DNA of 33,106 bases from CAYLMM01 sp964384825. GTDB taxonomy: Bacteria; Krumholzibacteriota; Krumholzibacteriia; LZORAL124-64-63. Shown piece after piece: positions 8,262 to 16,371 of this stretch. Each line of letters opens with the position of its first letter. The first letter of the stretch is position 1. The position numbers were made by a program, and so were the translations under genes. The stretch is taken from the NCBI GenBank assembly GCA_964384825.1, contig CAYLMM010000029.1, forward strand, positions 1 to 33,106, in the 5' to 3' direction. A model generated the notes under the pieces. The model was given only the letters and a program-made list of their open reading frames with translations. It was not told the DNA's origin and searched no databases.

Positions 8262-9749
8262 ATGAAGACCCGCCGTACCATTCTGGCAGCCTGGCTGATG
8301 CTCGCGTTCACGGGGATGCTGATCGGCTGCGAGGAGAAACCCGTCGCGCCCGCCTTCGACAACCCCCTGGATCCGGCGGGCCCCGGCGGCGGCGACCCCT
8401 TCGCGCTCGAAGCCGCCTACGTCGGCGGCGCGGTGGTGCTGAGCTGGGAAAGCGTCGATCTGGAGAGCGTGAGCGGCTACGAGGTCTTCCACTCCCTCAG
8501 CCCGAACGCGGATTTCCTGCAGATCGCCACGACCGAATCGCCGCTGACGACCTGTTTCCACTCCGATTACGCGCCGAACACCGACAACTACTACAAGGTG
8601 CGCGCCGTGGACCCGTTCGGGAACAGTTCGGCCATCTCCCACATCGTGGCCGCCCGGATCCTGCCGCCGCCTCTGCTGGCGATCGGCGACACCAGCTTCG
8701 CCGTTTCCCGCAACGTGACGCTGACCGTGCGCACGGCGATCGGCGACCAGGCCCGGATCGACACCACCGACGCCTTCACCGGCGGGCTGTCGTTCCCCGT
8801 CGAACCTGATTCGACCTACCTGGTGGACTGGGATCTGGGCCCGGCCGACTCCGCCGGGGTCGTCAAGCGCCTGTACCTGCAGGTTGCGACCGCCGGCGTC
8901 TGGTCCGAGACCTCCGTCGATTCGGTCGATGTCGCCTTCGAACCCAGCCTGCTGCTCGACGGGAACCCGGCCACCATCGCCTTGCGCAACCCCGTGATGA
9001 GGGTCCTGGGCGACGGCATCGAGCAGATGCGTTTCGCCGCCTCGGCCGAGGATCTGGCGGCCGCGGCCTGGATCGATCCCGCCGATCCCTACGACGGCTA
9101 CGAGCTGTCGGCCGTCGCCGAACCGCAGTGGATCTTCGGCGAGTTCTCGTCCGATTTCGGCTTCACGGCGATCGACAGCGTCGAGGCCGTGCCCGACAGC
9201 CTCTCGGCGCCGACGTTCATGATCTCCGGCGGCGACGAGGCCACCAGCTCCTACACCCTGGAGATCGTCTCGGACGCCACGGCCTCGCGGATGCGCTTCG
9301 CCGAGACCGTCGAGCAGCTGGCCGTCTCGTCCTGGGAAGACTACGCGGCCGCGACCTCCCTGGACCACGGCGCCTGCGCCGGCGACCGCACCAAGATCGT
9401 CTACGGCCAGTTCGCCAACGACTGGTTCACCTCCGCGGTGGTCAGCGACACCATCCTGTGGATCCCGCCGCAGCCCCTGCAGGTGGACATCGAGCCCCCC
9501 GCCGATGTCGTCGGCGGCGCCGACGTGACGGTCGCCGGGACGGCGATCGCTGGCACCTGCGACGCGGGCCTCGATCTGGTCGAGGTCGATTTCGGGGACG
9601 GATGGACCGCGGCTTCCGGACTGGAATCCTGGTCGGCGGTCTGGGCCGTGCCCGCGGTGACCGAGACCCAGGATATCGTGATCCGGGCCCGGGTCACAGC
9701 CGGCGCCGTCACCGCCGAGGACAGCCTGACGGTCTCGGTTTCGCCCTGA
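8262..9749 (+). CDS. Repeat-containing lipoprotein with FN3-like domain
   Basis: Predicted surface or periplasmic lipoprotein, 495 residues; function unknown. The signal peptide ends in the lipobox LIGC (Cys23), followed by FDNPLDP, a motif common at the start of FCB lipoproteins. Residues about 47-135 resemble a fibronectin type III domain (VVLSWESVD, YKVRAVDPFGNSS). Degenerate repeats follow. Two align well: QMRFAASAEDL...WIFGEFSSDFGFTAIDSV and RMRFAETVEQL...IVYGQFANDWFTSAVVSDTI. An earlier, poorer copy starts near residue 140. The last 90 residues look like an Ig-like domain (DLVEVDFGDGWTAASG). AAGGAG lies about 11 nt before the ATG. Second gene of a pair with the PEGA protein; a clear terminator follows. 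Confidence 0.8.
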   Translation: MKTRRTILAAWLMLAFTGMLIGCEEKPVAPAFDNPLDPAGPGGGDPFALEAAYVGGAVVLSWESVDLESVSGYEVFHSLSPNADFLQIATTESPLTTCFHSDYAPNTDNYYKVRAVDPFGNSSAISHIVAARILPPPLLAIGDTSFAVSRNVTLTVRTAIGDQARIDTTDAFTGGLSFPVEPDSTYLVDWDLGPADSAGVVKRLYLQVATAGVWSETSVDSVDVAFEPSLLLDGNPATIALRNPVMRVLGDGIEQMRFAASAEDLAAAAWIDPADPYDGYELSAVAEPQWIFGEFSSDFGFTAIDSVEAVPDSLSAPTFMISGGDEATSSYTLEIVSDATASRMRFAETVEQLAVSSWEDYAAATSLDHGACAGDRTKIVYGQFANDWFTSAVVSDTILWIPPQPLQVDIEPPADVVGGADVTVAGTAIAGTCDAGLDLVEVDFGDGWTAASGLESWSAVWAVPAVTETQDIVIRARVTAGAVTAEDSLTVSVSP

Positions 9750-9786
9750 ACCGCCGTCTCCGGCTGTTGATCGACAGAAATCGCCC

Positions 9787-9820
9787 GAGGAGCGCTTCCC
9801 GACGGAGGCGCTCCTTTTTT
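9787..9820 (+). terminator. Rho-independent terminator after the lipoprotein gene
   Basis: An 8-bp stem, AGGAGCGC (9788-9795) paired with GCGCTCCT (9808-9815), is followed by a run of six T residues (9815-9820). It separates the PEGA/lipoprotein unit from the pst operon, which begins only about 110 nt downstream. Confidence 0.85.
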
Positions 9821-9824
9821 CGCC

Positions 9825-9853
9825 CTTAACCGAATTTTCACGATTCGCTGACC
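9825..9853 (+). promoter_or_regulatory. Putative PHO-box-like repeat array upstream of pstS
   Basis: Three degenerate 7-mers occur at an exact 11-bp period: CTTAACC (9825-9831), TTTCACG (9836-9842) and GCTGACC (9847-9853), sharing an xyTnACx core. PhoB-type regulators bind direct 7-mers with 4-bp spacers, so the arrangement fits a PHO box even though the bases differ from the E. coli consensus. The array lies 76 nt before pstS and right after the preceding terminator, where a phosphate-starvation promoter is expected. No well-spaced -10 was found. Confidence 0.4.
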
Positions 9854-9928
9854 TTCCTCTCGCAGTGCCCTCCTACCATGTGCCCGATGAAAACTCCCCG
9901 TGCATCCACTTCGAGAAAGGGATCGAGC

Positions 9929-10933
9929 ATGAACTTCCTCACGCGGACCGCGTCCGTCCTGGCCGTCCTGGCCGTCGCCGCCATGGTGATTCTGGCCTCG
10001 GTTCCGGCGTCGGCCGGTGTCCAGGTCGACCCCGACCTGCCGGACTACACTCCCGTCAAGGGCGTCTCCGGCAGCATCAAGAGCATCGGTTCGGACACGA
10101 TGAACAACGAGATGACCCTGTGGGCCGAGGGCTTCCAGGCCTTCTATCCCAGCGTCCGGGTCGAGATCGAGGGCAAGGGCTCGTCGACCGCTCCTCCGGC
10201 CCTGATCAACGGCACGGCCCACTTCGGCCCGATGAGCCGCAAGATGAAGGACAAGGAGATCGACGCCTTCAAGACCCGCTTCGGCTACGAACCGGTCCAG
10301 CTCGGCACCAGCATCGACATGCTGGCGATCTACGTGAACAAGGACAACCCGATCGCCGGCATGAGCCTGCCCGAGGTCGACGCGGTCTACTCGAAAACCC
10401 GCAAGGGCGGCCACCCCGACGACATCCGCGTCTGGGGCGACCTGAACCTCGAGGGCGAGTGGGCGAAGTCCCCCATCAGCCTCTACGGCCGTAACGCCGC
10501 CAGCGGCACCTACGGCTACCTGAAGAAGCACGCCCTGTACAAGGGCGACTACAAGGACGCGGTGAAGGAGCAGCCGGGCAGCTCCTCGGTCGTCCAGGGC
10601 GTCGCCGCCGACCGCTACGCCATCGGCTACAGCGGCATCGGCTACCGCACCGCCGACGTCCGCGCCGTGCCCCTGGCCCGCAAGGCCGGCGGGGAGTTCG
10701 TGCCCGCCGAGGCCGAGTACGCCTACACCGGCGAGTACCCCCTGGCCCGGTTCCTGTACCTCTCGGTGAACTACAAGCCCGGCTCGGATCTGGATCCCCT
10801 GCGCCGGGAGTTCATCCGGTTCATCTTCAGCAAGCAGGGGCAGGAGGCCGTCGTGAAGGACGGATACCTGCCCGTCACCGCTGCGGTGGCGCGCGACGCC
10901 CTGCGGTCCGTCGGCATCCAGCCCGACTTCTAG
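9929..10933 (+). CDS. pstS: Phosphate ABC transporter substrate-binding protein
   Basis: Periplasmic phosphate receptor of the Pst uptake system, 334 residues. The signal peptide (about 1-29) ends in PASA. The mature protein shows PstS binding-loop motifs: SIGSDTMNN (about 52-60), GKGSSTAP (83-89), HFGPMSR and GRNAASGTYGYL. The conserved ending IRFIFSKQGQEAVVKDGYLPV is also present. The ATG at 9929 has an AAGGGA element about 6 nt upstream; an earlier in-frame ATG at 9878 has none and would put a polar tail before the signal peptide. It is the first gene of the pst operon, preceded by a PHO-box-like array and followed by strong hairpins before pstC. This is the larger PstS-like subfamily rather than the E. 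coli type. Confidence 0.93.
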   Translation: MNFLTRTASVLAVLAVAAMVILASVPASAGVQVDPDLPDYTPVKGVSGSIKSIGSDTMNNEMTLWAEGFQAFYPSVRVEIEGKGSSTAPPALINGTAHFGPMSRKMKDKEIDAFKTRFGYEPVQLGTSIDMLAIYVNKDNPIAGMSLPEVDAVYSKTRKGGHPDDIRVWGDLNLEGEWAKSPISLYGRNAASGTYGYLKKHALYKGDYKDAVKEQPGSSSVVQGVAADRYAIGYSGIGYRTADVRAVPLARKAGGEFVPAEAEYAYTGEYPLARFLYLSVNYKPGSDLDPLRREFIRFIFSKQGQEAVVKDGYLPVTAAVARDALRSVGIQPDF

Positions 10934-10946
10934 AGGACGGTCGCAG

Positions 10947-10999
10947 GCCGCGGCGATTCGCGGCAACGGTGCGGGGGGCGGTCGATCCGCCGCCCGCAC
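10947..10999 (+). other. Tandem RNA hairpins between pstS and pstC
   Basis: Two inverted repeats fill the gap. The first is GCCGCG (10947-10952) with CGCGGC (10959-10964). The second is a 13-bp stem, 10969-10981 paired with 10987-10999, with one mismatch and the loop TCGAT. TTTT follows at 11003-11006. The second hairpin could act as a leaky terminator or as a 3' stabiliser that keeps pstS mRNA above pstC-pstA-pstB. This is a common expression pattern for binding-protein-dependent transporters; it is inferred here. Confidence 0.6.
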
Positions 11000-11024
11000 C
11001 ATGTTTTCGCAGAAAGTCCGAGCC

Positions 11025-12602
11025 ATGGAATCCAGAAATCAAGAGCAGCGCGCCTTCACCGGCCGCACCCGCATCCGATCGCCCAAACGCTCCGTCCTGG
11101 CCGCCGACAAGACCGCCCGCTGGGTCATCTCGATCGGAGGACTCGGCGGGATCGTGGCGGTTTCGGTCGTCGGACTCTTCCTGCTCTACGTGGTGATCCC
11201 CCTGTTCCGCCCCTCGCAACTGTCGGACGCCGCGACGACGGACGCCGCGGACGGCGGTCCGGCGATCCTGTCCGCGGGAATCGACGAATTCGGCCGGCAG
11301 GCCTGGACGTTGCGGGCCGACGGGACCTTCGCCGTCGAACGCCTCGACTCGGGCGAGACCCTCGCGGTCCTGGATCCCATGGCGGACAGGATTCCGGTCG
11401 CCTGGTCGCACCCCGGCGACGACGGAAGCTGCGCCTTCGGTTTCGCCGACGGATCGGCGGCCCTGGGCAATCTCGAATTCTCGACATCCTTCCCGCCGGA
11501 GAAATCCCTGCCGGCACCCTTGCGGAACCTGCCCGCCGACGGCGCGGCCTCCTACGCCGGAGGCGTCCTGGACCGCACTCCCGACGGACAGTTCCGGCTC
11601 CAGACCCTGGCCGTCTCGATCGACGAGCCCGCCGATTTCGGTTCGGCGCCGGTCCGCCTGGTCGATCTTTCCTCGCCGCCCCAGGGGCCGGTCCTGGCCG
11701 TGCTGACCGCCGACCGGATGCTGCACGTGGCCCAGGTCACCCGGCAGCGGAACCTCCTGACCGGCAAGACGACCTCGCGGCTGGTCCGCGGCGCCGCTCC
11801 CCTGCCCGACGACATCGAGGGCATGCCCGGCTATCTGATCGTCAACGGCCTGGGCGACAACGCGCTGGTCGCCTGGAAGGACGGCCGCGCCCTGAGGTTC
11901 GACATCTCGCGGCCCGAGTCGCCGAATCTGGCGGAGCGGGTCGATCTGACGCCGGTCGAAGGAGTATCGCTGACCTCGCTCTCCAGCCTGACCGGCAAGA
12001 CCTCGCTGGTCGTCGGAGACGACGCCGGCGGCCTTGAAGTCTGGTTCCGCATCCGGCCGGTCGCCGCCCAGACCGGCGACGGCACCGTGTTGACCCGGGC
12101 CTTCGCCCTGCCCGCCGGCGATTCGGCCGTCGTCGCGACCGCGGCCTCGGCCCGCAGCAGGATGCTGGCCACCGCCCACATCGACGGCACCGTCAGGCTG
12201 CTGCACGCCACGAGCCGGCGGGAGCTGGCCGAGATCCGCACCCCCGGGGGGACGGCCGCTTCGGCGCTGGCCATCGGCCCCCGCGACGATGTGCTGCTGG
12301 CCGTCGAGAGCGGCGCGAAGAGCCTCTGGCGGATCGACGCCCCCCATCCCGAGATCAGCCTGACGACCCTGGCCGAGCCCGTCTGGTACGAGGGGTACGA
12401 GGAGCCCTCGCTGGTCTGGCAGTCGTCCAGCGCTTCGGACGATTTCGAGCCCAAGTACAGCCTGATGCCGCTGATCTTCGGCACGCTCAAGGCCACGCTC
12501 TACTGCATGCTCTTCGGACTGCCGCTGGCCCTGCTGGCCGCGGTCTACACCAACGAGTTCCTGCACCCGCGGCTGAAGGCCCGCATCAAGCCCACCGTGT
12601 AG
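11025..12602 (+). CDS. pstC: PstC-like phosphate permease, N-terminal fragment ending at an in-frame amber codon
   Basis: First part of the phosphate ABC transporter permease, 525 residues up to a TAG. It has one membrane helix (about 33-60), then a large extracytoplasmic region (about 65-465) with beta-propeller-like repeats such as MLATAHIDGTVRLL. The permease domain then begins: a PLIFGTLKATLYCML helix and EFLHPRLKARIKPTV. The family normally continues KPTxE-MASLPSVVLGF, and exactly that continues in the same frame after the TAG. The large N-terminal domain is known from the long PstC of Pseudomonas and Vibrio type. An ATG at 11001 abuts the intergenic hairpin; 11025 is preferred, though neither has a good Shine-Dalgarno site. 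The fragment alone has only part of the channel and should not work. Confidence 0.85.
   Translation: MESRNQEQRAFTGRTRIRSPKRSVLAADKTARWVISIGGLGGIVAVSVVGLFLLYVVIPLFRPSQLSDAATTDAADGGPAILSAGIDEFGRQAWTLRADGTFAVERLDSGETLAVLDPMADRIPVAWSHPGDDGSCAFGFADGSAALGNLEFSTSFPPEKSLPAPLRNLPADGAASYAGGVLDRTPDGQFRLQTLAVSIDEPADFGSAPVRLVDLSSPPQGPVLAVLTADRMLHVAQVTRQRNLLTGKTTSRLVRGAAPLPDDIEGMPGYLIVNGLGDNALVAWKDGRALRFDISRPESPNLAERVDLTPVEGVSLTSLSSLTGKTSLVVGDDAGGLEVWFRIRPVAAQTGDGTVLTRAFALPAGDSAVVATAASARSRMLATAHIDGTVRLLHATSRRELAEIRTPGGTAASALAIGPRDDVLLAVESGAKSLWRIDAPHPEISLTTLAEPVWYEGYEEPSLVWQSSSASDDFEPKYSLMPLIFGTLKATLYCMLFGLPLALLAAVYTNEFLHPRLKARIKPTV
12600..12602 (+). other. In-frame TAG interrupting pstC
   Basis: The codon sits between KPTV and LMASLPSVVLGF in one continuous reading frame. 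Family proteins usually have Glu at this position, so a single GAG-to-TAG change would explain it. TAG is used as an ordinary stop codon by pstS, pstB, nuoD and others in this window, so it is not reassigned here. Nonsense mutation, sequencing or assembly error, or read-through are all possible. Confidence 0.85.
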
Positions 12603-12605
12603 CTG

Positions 12606-13625
12606 ATGGCCAGCCTGCCGAGCGTGGTGCTGGGCTTTCTGGCCGCCCTGGTCTTCGCCCCGATCGTCGAACGGTCGCTGCCCCAGGTGCTGGCCTCGTT
12701 CTTCACCGTCCCGACCGCGTTCCTGCTCGGCGCCCATCTCTGGCAGCTGATTCCCGGGCCGACGGCGGCCCTCCTGCGCCACTGGAAGCCCCTGGCGATC
12801 CTGCTGATGCTGCCCCTGGGAATCGCCGGCGCGGAGATTCTGGGGCCGGTGCTCGAAAACGGTCTCTACGCCGGCGACATCATGGCCTGGCTCGACGGCC
12901 AGACGGGCGACGGAACCGGCGGCTGGATGCTGATCCTGCTGCCCCTTTCGGCCCTGACCGCGGCCGTGATCCAGGACCGCCTGGTCAATCCGTGGCTGCG
13001 GAGCGTTTCGCAGCGGTGGTCGCGCCTGCGCTTCGCCCTGGTCGACCTGCTGCGTTTCGCGACCGGGGTGCTGCTGACCGCGGCCGTCTCGCTGACGGCG
13101 TCGTGGCTTCTGGCCGGTCCGATCGGCTGGGATCCGCGCGGATCGATCGTCGACACCTACGTGCAGCGCAACGCCCTGGTGGTGGGATTCGTGATGGGAT
13201 TCGCCGTGATCCCGATCATCTACACGATGGCCGAGGACGCTCTGGCCTCGGTGCCCGACCATCTGCGGGCCGCCTCGCTCGGCGCCGGCGCCACGCCCTG
13301 GCAGACCGCCGTGCGGGTAATCATCCCGCCGGCGATGAGCGGCTTGTTCTCCGCCGCGATGATCGGCCTGGGCCGGGCGGTAGGCGAGACGATGATCGTG
13401 CTGATGGCCGCCGGCAACACGCCGGTGATGGACTGGAACATCTTCAACGGCTTCCGGACGCTGTCGGCCAACATCGCGGTCGAACTTCCCGAGGCCGTCC
13501 AGAACAGCACGCATTTCCGCACCCTGTTCCTGGCGGCGCTGACCCTGTTCGTGCTGACCTTCATCCTGAACACCGTGGCCGAGGCCGTGCGCCTCAGGTT
13601 CCGCAGGAAGGCGTATCAGCTTTGA
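12606..13625 (+). CDS. pstC: PstC-like phosphate permease, C-terminal fragment
   Basis: Remainder of the permease, 339 residues from the first ATG after the amber codon. It contains membrane helices of the binding-protein-dependent transport domain. It also has the EAA loop that contacts PstB, visible as EDALASVPDHLRAASLGAGA followed by TPWQTAVRVIIPPAMSG. The last helix is followed by a basic C-terminus. A segment of about 130 residues between the third and fourth core helices contains extra hydrophobic stretches and charged linkers. No Shine-Dalgarno element precedes the ATG; only re-initiation 4 nt after the TAG could produce it as a separate protein. With read-through the whole PstC would be 866 residues. 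The stop codon overlaps the TTG start of pstA. Confidence 0.88.
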   Translation: MASLPSVVLGFLAALVFAPIVERSLPQVLASFFTVPTAFLLGAHLWQLIPGPTAALLRHWKPLAILLMLPLGIAGAEILGPVLENGLYAGDIMAWLDGQTGDGTGGWMLILLPLSALTAAVIQDRLVNPWLRSVSQRWSRLRFALVDLLRFATGVLLTAAVSLTASWLLAGPIGWDPRGSIVDTYVQRNALVVGFVMGFAVIPIIYTMAEDALASVPDHLRAASLGAGATPWQTAVRVIIPPAMSGLFSAAMIGLGRAVGETMIVLMAAGNTPVMDWNIFNGFRTLSANIAVELPEAVQNSTHFRTLFLAALTLFVLTFILNTVAEAVRLRFRRKAYQL

Positions 13626-15370
13626 GCCGAACCGATTCCCTGCCGTCCGTCCGGCGTACGCGCCGCGGTTCACGCGCCGCCGGCGCCATGCTGGCCCGCG
13701 GCGAACCGATGCTGTGGCTGACCGGCGGCGGCCTGGCCGTCTGCCTGGCGATGATCGTCGGGCTGCTGGCGCTGGTTCTCTACCAGGGCGGCGCCACATT
13801 CTGGCCGCAGCCGGTGCAGCGCTTCGCCCTGTCCGATGGAGATGCGATCCTGGGCGAGCAGACCCGCAGCGAAACGTACGCGCCCGGCCCCGAAGCCTTC
13901 GCCGATCTGGCGCCCGAAGCGGCCGCGGCCGCTCGCCGGCACGTGGACGAGGCCGGCGGCGAGACCCGCCGCCGCCTGGTGCGGACCGGCAATTTCGAAC
14001 TGACCAACGAGCATTTCCGGTGGGTTTCCGATCCCGTCCTGCAGCCGGACGGCGTCTCGCGGCCGCCCTGGGCCCTGGTCTGCGAACGCCTGACCTGGGG
14101 ACGCTTCTACGGCATGCTCGAGGCCTTCCTGATCGACGGCGAGATCGTCACCGGCAACCCCGCCGAGGCCTGGGACCGTTACAGGGAAATCCATCCCGAG
14201 GTCCGTGGCCGGTGGGAACGCCGCCGCCATCTCGAGGATCACGACATCGGACGGATCAATCGCCGGCTCGAGGCAGCCCGCCTGGCGGTCCGCGGCGCCG
14301 AGCTGGAATCGGGACCGCAGTCCCCGGCCGCGGGCGAACGCCGCCGCGAACTGCAGGCGATGCGGCAGGAGGCGGAGGCCGCTATCGACCGGATCCGCGC
14401 CGAAATCGACGGCCTCGACGCGGTCAACGAACGGTACGCCCTGCGCCTGAGGACGGTCGACGGGACGGCCAGGGACATCCCCCTGGCGCAGATCGTGCGC
14501 GCCTACCCGGCCAACCGGCTCGGCTTCTTCGACAAGCTGGGCATCTATCTTTCGCGATGGTGGGAGTTCCTGTCGGCCGATCCGCGCGAGGCCAACAGCG
14601 AGGGCGGCGTCTTCCCCGCCATCTTCGGCACCGTCGTGATGACCCTGGTGATGGCGATCCTGGTGGTGCCCTTCGGCGTGCTGACCGCCCTGTACCTGCG
14701 CGAATACGCCAAGGCCGGGCCGGTGGTCAGCGCCGTGCGGATCTCGATCAACAACCTGGCGGGCGTGCCGAGCATCGTCTTCGGCGTCTTCGGGCTGGGA
14801 TTCTTCTGCTACATCGTGGGCGGGGCGATGGACCAGACCTGGTTCGCGGCCAACCTGCCCAATCCGACCTTCGGCACCGGCGGCGTTTTATGGGCGTCGC
14901 TGACGCTGGCCCTGCTGACCCTGCCGGTGGTGATCGTCTCGACCGAGGAGGCGCTGTCCGCGGTGCCCAACTCGATGCGCGAGGGCAGCTACGCCTGCGG
15001 CGCGAGCAAGTGGCAGACGATCCGGCGGATCGTCCTGCCGCGGGCGATGCCCGGCATCATGACCGGCGCCATCCTGGCCATGGCCCGCGGCGCCGGCGAA
15101 GTGGCTCCGTTGATGCTGGTGGGCGCGGTGAAACTGGCCCCGGAGCTGCCGGTCGACGGCATCTTCCCGTTCGTCCACGCCGAGCGCAGCTTCATGCATC
15201 TCGGGTTCCACATCTACGACCTGGGCTTCCAGAGCCAGAACTCGGAAGCCGCCAAGCCGATGGTCTTCACGACCACCCTGCTGCTGATCACGATCATCAC
15301 GCTGCTGAACGTCGTCGCGATCCGGCTGCGCACACATCTGCGCCGCAAGTTCGCCTCGGCCCAGTTCTGA
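13622..15370 (+). CDS. pstA: Phosphate ABC transporter permease PstA, large type
   Basis: Second Pst permease, about 582 residues, twice the length of E. coli PstA. One N-terminal membrane helix (about 31-54) is followed by an extracytoplasmic region to about 325. This region includes a charged, probably coiled-coil stretch at 205-280 (RINRRLEAARLAVRGAEL and QEAEAAIDRIRAEIDGL). The permease domain follows with its EAA loop, EGSYACGASKWQTIRRIVLP. The likely start is a TTG whose last two bases overlap the pstC stop (TTGA), with AGGAAGG 10 nt upstream. An ATG at 13688 is the alternative. Large PstA proteins with a domain of this kind (DUF3333-like) partner large PstC proteins in proteobacteria. 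pstB starts 10 nt downstream. Confidence 0.9.
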   Translation: MSRTDSLPSVRRTRRGSRAAGAMLARGEPMLWLTGGGLAVCLAMIVGLLALVLYQGGATFWPQPVQRFALSDGDAILGEQTRSETYAPGPEAFADLAPEAAAAARRHVDEAGGETRRRLVRTGNFELTNEHFRWVSDPVLQPDGVSRPPWALVCERLTWGRFYGMLEAFLIDGEIVTGNPAEAWDRYREIHPEVRGRWERRRHLEDHDIGRINRRLEAARLAVRGAELESGPQSPAAGERRRELQAMRQEAEAAIDRIRAEIDGLDAVNERYALRLRTVDGTARDIPLAQIVRAYPANRLGFFDKLGIYLSRWWEFLSADPREANSEGGVFPAIFGTVVMTLVMAILVVPFGVLTALYLREYAKAGPVVSAVRISINNLAGVPSIVFGVFGLGFFCYIVGGAMDQTWFAANLPNPTFGTGGVLWASLTLALLTLPVVIVSTEEALSAVPNSMREGSYACGASKWQTIRRIVLPRAMPGIMTGAILAMARGAGEVAPLMLVGAVKLAPELPVDGIFPFVHAERSFMHLGFHIYDLGFQSQNSEAAKPMVFTTTLLLITIITLLNVVAIRLRTHLRRKFASAQF

Positions 15371-15380
15371 CGGAGGCACC

Positions 15381-16292
15381 ATGAACGCGCCGAACGACAT
15401 CCTGAAGAATCCCGGAACGACGGCCGCCGCGCCGCAGGGCGACGCCGACCGCGGCGCTCGAGGCGACTGCGACCTGCTCGGGGCCATCGCCCGCGGGGAG
15501 CCCGTGGCCTCGGAGATCCACGACGAGATCGCCCGCGAGGACATCGTGCTGGAGGTGAAGGACTTCAACCTTTGGTACGGCGACGCGCAGGCCCTGCACG
15601 ACGTTTCGCTGCAGGTGCCGCGGGGGAAGGTGACCGCCCTGATCGGCCCGTCGGGTTGCGGCAAGAGCACCCTGCTGCGCTCGGTGAACCGCCTGAACGA
15701 TTTGATCGACACCGTGCGGATCGAGGGCGACATGATCCTCAACGGCGACAGCATCTACTCGTCCGGCGTCGACGTCATCGAACTGCGCCGCCGCATGGGG
15801 ATGGTCTTCCAGAAATCCAATCCCTTCCCGATGAGCATCGCCGACAACGTCACCTACGCGCTGCAGATCGACGGCGAGCGGAACCGCGGCGTGCTGCGCG
15901 ACGTCTGCGAACGGTCGCTGCGCGGCGCGGCGCTCTGGGACGAGGTCTCCGACCGCCTGGACGAGAACGCCCTGGGCATGAGCGGCGGACAGCAACAGCG
16001 CCTGTGCATCGCCCGGGCCATCGCCGCCGAGCCCGAGATGCTGCTTATGGACGAGCCCTGCTCGGCGCTCGACCCCATCGCGACGTCGCGCATCGAGGAT
16101 CTGATCGGCAGGCTGCGGGGCGACTACTCCATCCTGATCGTCACGCACAACATGCAGCAGGCCGCGCGCATCAGCGACTATACGGCCTTCATGTACCTCG
16201 GACGGCTGGTGGAATACGGCCCCACGAAGGAGATGTTCACCAATCCCCATCTCTCACAGACCGAGGACTACATCACCGGGCGTTTCGGCTAG
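15381..16292 (+). CDS. pstB: Phosphate ABC transporter ATP-binding protein
   Basis: Cytoplasmic ATPase that powers phosphate import, 303 residues. All motifs are intact: Walker A GPSGCGKST (89-97), Q-loop Gln144, signature MSGGQQQR (200-207), Walker B LLMDEP (221-226) and the switch His256 in VTHN. About 54 residues precede the usual start of the family (IVLEVKDFNLWYG). This N-terminal extension is polar and of unknown purpose. GGAGG lies 4 nt before the ATG. It is the last gene of the operon: a strong terminator follows within 80 nt and no phoU is present. The EAA loops of PstA and PstC in the same operon are the expected docking partners. Confidence 0.97.
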   Translation: MNAPNDILKNPGTTAAAPQGDADRGARGDCDLLGAIARGEPVASEIHDEIAREDIVLEVKDFNLWYGDAQALHDVSLQVPRGKVTALIGPSGCGKSTLLRSVNRLNDLIDTVRIEGDMILNGDSIYSSGVDVIELRRRMGMVFQKSNPFPMSIADNVTYALQIDGERNRGVLRDVCERSLRGAALWDEVSDRLDENALGMSGGQQQRLCIARAIAAEPEMLLMDEPCSALDPIATSRIEDLIGRLRGDYSILIVTHNMQQAARISDYTAFMYLGRLVEYGPTKEMFTNPHLSQTEDYITGRFG

Positions 16293-16332
16293 GCGGGGGC
16301 CTGGAAAGGACGGCGACGACGCCCGGCGTGAA

Positions 16333-16371
16333 GAAGGCCGCTTCCTTCCAGGGAAGCGGCCTTCGCGTTTT
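16333..16371 (+). terminator. Terminator after pstB, possibly bidirectional
   Basis: A perfect 13-bp stem (16333-16345 with 16352-16364, 6-nt loop) is followed by GCGTTTT. It lies between the convergent pstB and the YedF-like gene. The opposite flank gives only a short T-rich stretch on the minus strand, so termination in that direction is less sure. Confidence 0.75.

Noticed and set aside
12600..12602. Pyrrolysine or other reassignment of TAG in pstC
   Set aside because: TAG ends several genes in this window in the normal way, and a permease helix region is not a known site for pyrrolysine.
10875..13799. A 974-codon open frame on the minus strand antisense to pstC
   Set aside because: High G+C leaves few stops in antisense frames. 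The translation is Arg/Gly/Gln-rich low-complexity sequence with no family motifs, while the plus strand encodes clear permease motifs.
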